A stretch of DNA of 9,863 nucleotides from an uncultured Clostridia bacterium (lineage in GTDB: Bacteria > Bacillota > Clostridia > Oscillospirales > Ruminococcaceae): positions 1 to 9,863 of the forward strand of contig CANQZS010000054.1 of NCBI GenBank assembly GCA_947628385.1, given 5' to 3'. Of this stretch, positions 1-5,404 are shown one piece after another. The position numbers were made by a program, and so were the translations under genes. The notes under the pieces are model-generated. The model was not told the DNA's origin. It worked only from the letters and a program-made list of their open reading frames with translations, and did no database searches. Position 1 is the first letter of the stretch; the number at the start of each line of letters is the position of its first letter.

Positions 1-677
1 GTGTACACTCTGTCATGCCTCAGAGTAGAAAGAATGCTTTCCGCCGTACATTCGTCAGGATTAAGCGGGTGCATATTCAGGCTCTCGTGGTCAAAGACTC
101 TTCTTTTGATCTGGTATGAATCCACCATAGCCGATGGAAGTCTGGCGATTATGGCGACCGCTCTCAAAAGCTCCTTTTCGAGGCTCTGATCCTCCGGATC
201 CTCCTCATAGGAATACAGCGCGAGCACCGAACGTGCCATTTTATTCATTATATTCCTTGACGGAGCCTTAAATATCATATCCTCGGAAAAGCCTGCCGGC
301 AGCTCGCGGAATTCCGAGAGCATCTCGTTAAAATTCTTTAGCTGCTCCGCCGTAGGCAGGTTGCCGAAAAGGAGAAGATACACTGTTTCCTCGAAGCCGA
401 ACCTGTCCTTTCCGGTGGTATTGGCGATAATATCGTTTATATTGTAGCCTCTGTATATAAGCTCGCCCGCAACGGGTTCACGTTCGCCCTCGTTTACTAT
501 GTAGCCGTGTACATTGCATATATTGGTGATACCTGCAACTACGCCGCTTCCGTCGCTGTTTCTTAGTCCTCTTTTGACTTGATACTTTTCGTAAAGCTCG
601 GGAGCTATACTGTTATTTTTTACAAATTCCTCACATAAACTGTTAAAAGCAGCCCTGTTGTAGTTTACGGTATTCAT
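1..677 (-). CDS. gltA: Citrate synthase, N-terminal 225 residues (runs off left edge)
   Basis: This gene encodes the N-terminal half of citrate synthase, which condenses oxaloacetate and acetyl-CoA to citrate in the cytoplasm. In fermentative Clostridia this often feeds 2-oxoglutarate and glutamate synthesis rather than a full cycle. I translated the minus strand by hand from ATG at 675-677 and found 225 codons with no stop. Family hallmarks are VAGITNICNVHGYIV (about residues 48-62), then GELIYRGYNINDIIA, then GFEETVYLLLFGNLPT, then the AESILSTLRHDRVYT segment at the window edge, just before the expected catalytic-His helix (LHAEHG in relatives). Full-length relatives of this type are about 430-460 residues, so roughly half is missing. 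The start is fixed by AAAGGAGG (685-692), with 7 nt to the ATG. It is transcribed away from the SpoIID-like gene from a strong promoter at 873-901. The family is clear; the gltA symbol is conventional. Confidence 0.93.
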   Translation of the reverse strand, partial: MNTVNYNRAAFNSLCEEFVKNNSIAPELYEKYQVKRGLRNSDGSGVVAGITNICNVHGYIVNEGEREPVAGELIYRGYNINDIIANTTGKDRFGFEETVYLLLFGNLPTAEQLKNFNEMLSEFRELPAGFSEDMIFKAPSRNIMNKMARSVLALYSYEEDPEDQSLEKELLRAVAIIARLPSAMVDSYQIKRRVFDHESLNMHPLNPDECTAESILSTLRHDRVY

Positions 678-866
678 AAAAAGACCTCCTTTACGTATAC
701 TGATGAAGCGGCAGCCGATGTTATCCTGATCTGCGGAACGCAGTGCTCCGGAGCTTTCGGGCATTGCATACGGCGCTGTATCAATGCAGTAAAGACCTTA
801 AATATAGGTTTGTTCTTGACCGGAGGTACTCGGTAACTGACATACCCATCAATAAAATACGCATAT
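678..866 (-). promoter_or_regulatory. Structured 5' leader of the citrate synthase gene
   Basis: Between the probable transcription start (near 866) and the start codon at 677 the mRNA has about 190 untranslated nucleotides. On the transcribed strand I see a hairpin at 761-787 (GCATTGATAC against GTAT-G-CAATGC, one bulged G), a small perfect hairpin at 731-743 (CTGCG-GAA-CGCAG) and the palindrome GCTCCGGAGC at 745-754. An ACCTCC at 822-827 is exactly complementary to GGAGGT of the ribosome binding site at 684-689. I do not recognise a T-box or any named riboswitch. A regulatory role is inferred. Confidence 0.4.
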
Positions 867-872
867 ATATTT

Positions 873-901
873 ATTTTACAACAACAGGCGGCTATTGTCA
901 A
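873..901 (-). promoter_or_regulatory. Sigma-A promoter for citrate synthase
   Basis: On the minus strand the -35 is TTGACA (896-901, 6/6 to consensus) and the -10 is TAAAAT (873-878, 5/6), separated by exactly 17 nt. It points at the citrate synthase gene and predicts a start of transcription near 866. It is one of the two best promoters in the window. Confidence 0.85.
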
Positions 902-916
902 GAATTTTTAAAGAAA

Positions 917-945
917 TAATATTCAAAACAGAAAAAAACTATGAT
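917..945 (+). promoter_or_regulatory. Weak candidate promoter for the SpoIID-like gene
   Basis: TAATATT at 917-923 matches the Bacillus sigma-E -35 consensus (KMATATT) at every position. At 14 nt spacing it is followed by ACTATGAT (938-945), a poor match to the sigma-E -10 (CATACAMT; 4 of 8). An alternative sigma-A reading is TTGTCA (895-900), 16 nt, TAATAT (917-922); this would overlap the -35 of the divergent citrate synthase promoter. Neither is convincing alone. A mother-cell promoter would fit a true SpoIID. Confidence 0.25.
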
Positions 946-949
946 ATAA

Positions 950-987
950 AAGGAATATTTTCCCATTTATCAGGAAAAATATTCCTT
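950..987 (+). repeat. Perfect 12-bp inverted repeat in the leader of the SpoIID-like gene
   Basis: AAGGAATATTTT (950-961) and AAAATATTCCTT (976-987) are exact reverse complements around a 14-nt loop; a further CC/GG pair could form inside the loop after one mismatch. The right arm ends 3 nt before the GGAAGG-type ribosome binding site (991-997). It has no following T-run, so it is not a normal terminator. It could be a repressor operator or an RNA hairpin that limits ribosome access. The structure is seen; the function is inferred. Confidence 0.6.
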
Positions 988-1005
988 GAAAGGAAGGTCA
1001 ATATC

Positions 1006-2079
1006 ATGAAAGAGCTATTTAAGATCGCAGTCATATTCGCATTGCTGCTTGCAGTGATACCCGCGCTTTCGTTTATCTCTCCAAATGAGACAGGAAACGA
1101 CAGCAGCGTTTACATTCAGGCGGCGGAAGCTTTTCCCGAAGCGTCCTCCGGAACGTCCGTCACAGCGTCCGGATCCGGCGGGACCGCTTCCGCAGCGGTG
1201 ACCGAAGCTTCCGGTGCCGAGGAGGATATTATAAAAGTCCTCGATCATACAAGCGGACAAGTTCTTGAGCTTACCATGCAGGAATATGTGCTTGGCGCGG
1301 TCCTTGCGGAAATGCCGGCAACATACGGCACCGAAGCATTAAAGGCTCAGGCTGTAGCCGCAAGGACCTACGCATACCGTCAGAGAGAAAAGCAAAGCTT
1401 TTCTCCCGATCCGGAGCTTATGGGAGCGGATATATCCAACGACAGTTCAAAATATCAGGCGTATTTTACCCCTGAACAGGCTAAAAGCTTTTACGGCAGC
1501 GGATATTCCTCCTATCTCGGAAAGGCAAAGGAAGCCGTAGACCTGACGGACAGGCTGATACTCGTTTATGACGGAGAACCTATAGTTGCCGCATTCCATT
1601 CAATGTCGTCCGGACGCACCGAGAGCGCCGAGGTCGTCTGGGGAGATCCCGTTGACTACCTTATCCCTGTTGAAAGCAAAAGCGATGAGGATTCCCCCTC
1701 ATACCTTGACGAAAAGACATATTCCTCCGGAGAGCTGCGGCTGATCGCCGAAAAAGCCTTGCCCGACGCGGAGCTTTCCGACGATCCGGAAAGCTGGTTC
1801 TCAATTGAAAAGACCAGCCCCTCCGGAACGGTCACCGATATATCTGTCGGAGGAAAGATCATCTCCGGCGCGGAATTCAGACAGATGCTTTCCCTGCGTT
1901 CGGCAAGCTTCACTATCTCCTACGATGATGAAAAGGAGGAATTTTCCATCACCACCCGCGGATATGGTCACGGAGTCGGCATGAGCCAGTACGGAGCTAA
2001 CTCCATGGCGGCTGACGGCAGTGATTTTGAGGAGATCCTCGCACATTATTACACCGGAGCCGAGCTTACCGAATATTAA
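1006..2079 (+). CDS. spoIID: SpoIID/LytB-family peptidoglycan lytic transglycosylase-like protein
   Basis: SpoIID cleaves glycan strands of peptidoglycan and, with SpoIIP and SpoIIM, drives engulfment during sporulation; LytB-type relatives enhance amidases. The protein has 357 residues: an N-terminal hydrophobic signal/anchor (about 5-25), a Ser/Ala/Gly-rich linker (about 44-72), and the SpoIID domain to the C-terminus. The domain opens with EYVLGAVLAEMPATYGTEAL and contains KAQAVAARTYAY; Glu102 in AEMP lines up with the catalytic Glu of SpoIID. It closes with the signature GYGHGVGMSQYGA (about 319-331). The HSMSSGRTES segment lacks the cysteines that bind zinc in C. difficile SpoIID. I chose ATG 1006 (AGGAAGG 991-997, 8-nt spacing, clean signal peptide) over an in-frame TTG at 895 that lies in promoter sequence. 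None of the usual sporulation neighbours is present, so a housekeeping LytB-like role is also possible. Confidence 0.88.
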   Translation: MKELFKIAVIFALLLAVIPALSFISPNETGNDSSVYIQAAEAFPEASSGTSVTASGSGGTASAAVTEASGAEEDIIKVLDHTSGQVLELTMQEYVLGAVLAEMPATYGTEALKAQAVAARTYAYRQREKQSFSPDPELMGADISNDSSKYQAYFTPEQAKSFYGSGYSSYLGKAKEAVDLTDRLILVYDGEPIVAAFHSMSSGRTESAEVVWGDPVDYLIPVESKSDEDSPSYLDEKTYSSGELRLIAEKALPDAELSDDPESWFSIEKTSPSGTVTDISVGGKIISGAEFRQMLSLRSASFTISYDDEKEEFSITTRGYGHGVGMSQYGANSMAADGSDFEEILAHYYTGAELTEY

Positions 2080-2169
2080 GCGGAGCAAGTATCGTTCCGG
2101 AGCAAAATTTTCCATAAAGATCACCGGTCACTTTCAATTTTTGCAGTAAATATTCCCCGTCGGAACAAA

Positions 2170-2248
2170 TTTCATTGCAATATTGATCCATACATCAAAG
2201 AATTTATGTATAAGTTCAATTTGTAATGAAAATAATAATTTCAGCAAA
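2170..2248 (+). promoter_or_regulatory. AT-rich nested palindromes upstream of the sugar importer (candidate operator)
   Basis: The 207-nt gap after the SpoIID-like gene has no clear terminator and no good -35/-10 pair. It holds several inverted repeats: TTTCATTGCAA (2170-2180) against TTGTAATGAAA (2221-2231), 10 of 11 paired; TTGAT-6-ATCAA (2183-2198); ATACAT-10-ATGTAT (2190-2211); and TTTG-3-TGAAA-7-TTTCA-1-CAAA (2220-2248). The density suggests binding sites for a sugar-responsive regulator (LacI or AraC type would be usual), but no such gene is in the window. Confidence 0.4.
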
Positions 2249-2286
2249 TTATCCCGCAGTATAGGGAAATGAAAGGACTGGAAAAA

Positions 2287-3654
2287 ATGAAAAAAAGGCA
2301 TTCTGCTTTTATAATAGCGGCTCTTGCAGCCTCGTCAATGCTGTCCGGCTGCGGCGGAGATACCTCCTCCTCCGACAGCTCCGACGGAAGCTCCTCCAAG
2401 ACCGCCGCCGTGCGTTTTCTCAACTTCAAGCCGGAGATCGCCACCGCTTATGAAGAGATCGTCAAAATATACAATAAAGAGACCGGCAATACCGTAATTG
2501 TTGAAACTGCCGCAAACAATACCTATGAACAGACCCTCAGCGCAAAAATGGCTACCAGTGAAGCTCCTACCATTTTTCAGGTAAACGGTCCGAGAGGCTA
2601 TGCGAACTGGCGGGACTACTGCGCCGATCTTACCGACACCGAATTGTACAAGCATCTTACCGACAAAAGCTCCGCTCTTACCTACGACGGAAAATGCTTC
2701 GGTATCCCCTACACCGTTGAGGGCTACGGAATTATCTACAATAAAGAAATAACCGACAGATATTTTGCTCTTGAAAACAGATCTTCGGCTGTTGAAAGCA
2801 TGGAGGATATTGATTCCTTTGAGGATCTCAGATCAGTTGTCGAGGATATGCAGGCAAATAAAGATCTCATAGGGATAAAGGGCGTCTTTGCCTGTACCTC
2901 GCTTAAACCCGGAGACGACTGGAGATGGCAGACGCATCTTGCAAATATCCCCATTTATTATGAATTTAACAGAAACGGCATTGACCTCACCGGAGACGCA
3001 ACAAAGGAGATAACCTTTGAATTCAGCGATAATTATAAAAATATCTTCGATCTTTATATAAATAATTCCACCGTGGACAGAAAGCTGCTCGGTTCAAAAA
3101 TAACCGATGAATCAATGGCTGAATTCGCCCTCGGAGAGTGCGCCATGGTACAGAACGGAAACTGGGCGTGGAGCCAGATAAACGGTATCTCAGGAAATAC
3201 CGTTACAGCGGAAAATATAAAGTATCTTCCCATATACACCGGCATTGACGGCGAGGAGGATCAAGGGCTCTGCATAGGCACGGAAAACTTTTTCTGCATA
3301 AATTCTAAGGCTGACGAGTCACTGCAAAAGGCTGCCGCTGATTTTCTTTTCTGGCTGTATTCCTCCGACAGCGGTAAGGAGTACGTTACCAACAGTCTTG
3401 GATTTATCGCGCCCTTTGACACCTTTGCCGACGCGGAACGTCCCGACGACCCGCTCACAAGAGAGGTCATCGAATGGACCCAAGCCGAGGACAAGGTAAA
3501 CATTCCGTGGAATTTCACTCTTTTCCCCAGTCAGACATTTAAAGAGGACTTCGGCGCTGCGCTCCTGCAATACGCTCAGGGAAGCATTGACTGGGACAGC
3601 GTAAAGGAGACCGTTGTTTCAAGCTGGAAAACCGAAAGCTCTCATCTTGAATAA
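2287..3654 (+). CDS. Sugar ABC transporter substrate-binding lipoprotein (family 1), probable alpha-galactoside binder
   Basis: This is the extracytoplasmic solute receptor of a CUT1-type carbohydrate importer. It has 455 residues: a lipoprotein signal peptide (KKRH, hydrophobic core, lipobox LSGC with Cys22 as the lipidated residue), a Ser/Asp-rich tether (about 26-37), then a family 1 solute-binding domain. Typical family segments are ETAANNTYEQTLSAKMA, APTIFQVNGPRGYANW, YGIIYNKEI, ALGECAMVQNGNWAW and the C-terminal PSQTFKEDFGAALLQYAQG. I chose the ATG at 2287 because AAAGGA (2271-2276) lies about 10 nt upstream and the resulting signal peptide is normal; ATG 2269 would add six residues (MKGLEK) with a poorly placed ribosome site. 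It is the first gene of a three-gene operon. Raffinose, stachyose or melibiose is inferred from the adjacent alpha-galactosidase; a different oligosaccharide cannot be excluded. Confidence 0.9.
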   Translation: MKKRHSAFIIAALAASSMLSGCGGDTSSSDSSDGSSSKTAAVRFLNFKPEIATAYEEIVKIYNKETGNTVIVETAANNTYEQTLSAKMATSEAPTIFQVNGPRGYANWRDYCADLTDTELYKHLTDKSSALTYDGKCFGIPYTVEGYGIIYNKEITDRYFALENRSSAVESMEDIDSFEDLRSVVEDMQANKDLIGIKGVFACTSLKPGDDWRWQTHLANIPIYYEFNRNGIDLTGDATKEITFEFSDNYKNIFDLYINNSTVDRKLLGSKITDESMAEFALGECAMVQNGNWAWSQINGISGNTVTAENIKYLPIYTGIDGEEDQGLCIGTENFFCINSKADESLQKAAADFLFWLYSSDSGKEYVTNSLGFIAPFDTFADAERPDDPLTREVIEWTQAEDKVNIPWNFTLFPSQTFKEDFGAALLQYAQGSIDWDSVKETVVSSWKTESSHLE

Positions 3655-3673
3655 GGGAGGGAAATATCCTTAA

Positions 3674-4504
3674 ATGAAAAAATATTTTCCTTTATTTGTT
3701 CTGCCTACGCTCATTGCATTTACCGCAGCGTTCGTTATCCCGTTTATAATGGGGATATATCTCTCCTTTAACAGATTTACCACCGTTGAGAACGCGAAAT
3801 GGACAGGCTTTGACAACTATGTACGCGCTTTCGGCAGCAGTGATTTTATGAACGCTCTCGGATTTACCGTTCTGTTCACCATAGTTTCGGTGGTAACAGT
3901 GAATATTTTCGCATTTCTCATAGCAATGGCTCTTACAAAGGCTCTGCGAGGAACGAATATATTCCGGACAATATTCTTTATGCCAAATCTTATCGGCGGC
4001 ATAGTTCTCGGATATATATGGAACCTTATCATAAACGGCGTTCTCGCTTATTTCGGAGTAGACATAAGTTACAGCGCAAAATACGGATTCTGGGGGCTTG
4101 TCATACTGACGAACTGGCAGCTTATCGGCTACATGATGGTGATTTATATAGCCGGTCTGCAAAATATCCCCAAGGATCTCAACGAGGCTGCCGAGATCGA
4201 CGGAGCGACCTCCGGACAGATACTGCGGCACGTGACCGTTCCCATGCTCATGCCGTCAATAACCATATGCACCTTTTTAACACTGACGAATTCATTCAAG
4301 CTTTTCGACCAGAATCTTGCTCTTACCGCCGGAGCGCCTGCAAGAAAGACCTCCATGCTCGCTCTTGACATTTACAACACCTTTTACGGACGTGCGGGCT
4401 GGCAGGGCGTAGGACAGGCAAAGGCTGTGATCTTCTTTGTTATCGTTGCGCTTATAGCCTTTGCACAGCTGAGATTTACCGGAAGCAAGGAGGTGGAAAG
4501 CTGA
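3674..4504 (+). CDS. Sugar ABC transporter permease 1 (MalF/MsmF type)
   Basis: This is one of two membrane permeases of the importer. It has 276 residues with about six membrane segments: about 5-28, 63-87, 98-120, 139-160, 193-212 and 251-268. Its cytoplasmic EAA loop, NEAAEIDGATSGQILRHVTV (from residue 170), docks on the ATPase. The opening FVLPTLIAFTAAFVIPFIMG followed by YLSFNRFTT is typical of MalF-type CUT1 permeases of Gram-positive bacteria, which lack the large periplasmic loop of E. coli MalF. It starts 19 nt after the binding-protein stop; AGGGAGGG (3654-3661) lies 12 nt before the ATG, a slightly long spacing. Its TGA overlaps the ATG of the next permease. By position it resembles MsmF/RafF of raffinose systems. 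Confidence 0.92.
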   Translation: MKKYFPLFVLPTLIAFTAAFVIPFIMGIYLSFNRFTTVENAKWTGFDNYVRAFGSSDFMNALGFTVLFTIVSVVTVNIFAFLIAMALTKALRGTNIFRTIFFMPNLIGGIVLGYIWNLIINGVLAYFGVDISYSAKYGFWGLVILTNWQLIGYMMVIYIAGLQNIPKDLNEAAEIDGATSGQILRHVTVPMLMPSITICTFLTLTNSFKLFDQNLALTAGAPARKTSMLALDIYNTFYGRAGWQGVGQAKAVIFFVIVALIAFAQLRFTGSKEVES

Positions 4505-5343
4505 TGGAAGTCAAGAAAAAAGCAAACGGAACATTTATGTTCATACTGATGATAATACTTTCGGCAATATTTCTATTCCCTATCTTCATAGTATTTATGA
4601 ACTCGTTCAAAACCAAATTCAGCATTATGGGAAGTCCCTTTAAATTCCCCACTTCGGAAACATTTGCCGGATTTGAAAATTATATTTCCGGTATAAAAAG
4701 CGCCGGCATAGGCGGAGCATTCATTCGTTCGCTTTTTATAACAGTATTTTCAGTGCTTATCATAGCGCTTTTGTGTTCAATGACGGCATGGTACCTTGTC
4801 CGTGTAAAAAACAGATTCACCAAAGCAATATACAGCGCTTTTGTTTTCAGCATGATAGTTCCGTTCCAGATGGTAATGTATACCATGACCTATGTAATTA
4901 CAAAAATAAGATTCAACGATCCTGTAGGGATAATTTTCGTATATCTTGGCTTTGGCGCAGGACTTTCCGTATTCATGCTCAGCGGATTTATAAAGAGCGT
5001 TCCTCTTGATCTTGAAGAGGCTGCCGAAATAGACGGCTGCTCGCCGGTACAGATATTTTTCAAGGTAGTGCTCCCTATTATGAAGCCCACTGTCATTACG
5101 GTAACTATACTAAATGCAATGTGGATATGGAACGATTATCTTCTTCCCTACCTCATTCTCGGCACTCAGAACAAAACTCTTCCCGTAGCGATACAGATCG
5201 CCATGCAGGGAGCATACGGCTCCGTAAACTGGGGAGGCTTTATGGCAATGCTCGTTCTGGCAATAATCCCTATAATAATATTCTATCTTTTCAGTCAGAA
5301 ATATATTATCGAGGGCGTTATAGCCGGCGCAGTAAAAGGATAA
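4504..5343 (+). CDS. Sugar ABC transporter permease 2 (MalG/MsmG type)
   Basis: This is the second membrane permease, pairing with the upstream one to form the channel. It has 279 residues with about six membrane segments. The EAA loop is EEAAEIDGCSPVQIFFKVVL (from residue 171). The C-terminus, QKYIIEGVIAGAVKG, is the classic end of MalG-type CUT1 permeases. Start and stop overlap as TGATG at 4502-4506, and a strong AAGGAGGTGG (4487-4496) sits inside the end of the previous gene, so translation is probably coupled. No ATP-binding subunit follows: the operon ends at a terminator-like hairpin 7 nt downstream. CUT1 importers of Gram-positives commonly share one ATPase (MsmK/MsiK) encoded elsewhere, which is the likely arrangement here. 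Confidence 0.93.
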   Translation: MEVKKKANGTFMFILMIILSAIFLFPIFIVFMNSFKTKFSIMGSPFKFPTSETFAGFENYISGIKSAGIGGAFIRSLFITVFSVLIIALLCSMTAWYLVRVKNRFTKAIYSAFVFSMIVPFQMVMYTMTYVITKIRFNDPVGIIFVYLGFGAGLSVFMLSGFIKSVPLDLEEAAEIDGCSPVQIFFKVVLPIMKPTVITVTILNAMWIWNDYLLPYLILGTQNKTLPVAIQIAMQGAYGSVNWGGFMAMLVLAIIPIIIFYLFSQKYIIEGVIAGAVKG

Positions 5344-5349
5344 ACAAAA

Positions 5350-5403
5350 GACCTGCTTTCAGGCAATAAATACCGCCGCCTGAAAGCAGGTCGTAATATT
5401 TTT
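5350..5403. terminator. Bidirectional intrinsic terminator between convergent operons
   Basis: GACCTGCTTTCAGGC (5350-5364) and GCCTGAAAGCAGGTC (5378-5392) form a perfect 15-bp stem with a 13-nt loop. On the minus strand a T-rich tract (TTTTGTTTA) follows immediately, giving a strong terminator for the alpha-galactosidase unit. On the plus strand a T-run (5399-5403) follows after about 6 nt, serving the importer operon. It occupies nearly all of the 61 nt between the two convergent stop codons. Confidence 0.92.
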
Positions 5404-5404
5404 A

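Noticed and set aside
674..901. 75-codon minus-strand frame over the citrate synthase leader
   Set aside because: It starts inside the -35 of the promoter that transcribes this strand, so it cannot be translated from that transcript, and it has no ribosome site.
895..1005. In-frame TTG at 895 that would extend the SpoIID-like protein by 37 residues
   Set aside because: The extension lies over promoter sequence and the 12-bp inverted repeat, has no ribosome site, and would bury the signal peptide; ATG 1006 has a good ribosome site.
2080..2169. Possible terminator after the SpoIID-like gene
   Set aside because: Only a direct repeat CGGAGCAA (2081-2088 and 2098-2105) and an imperfect ACCGGT palindrome are visible; there is no stem followed by a T-run.
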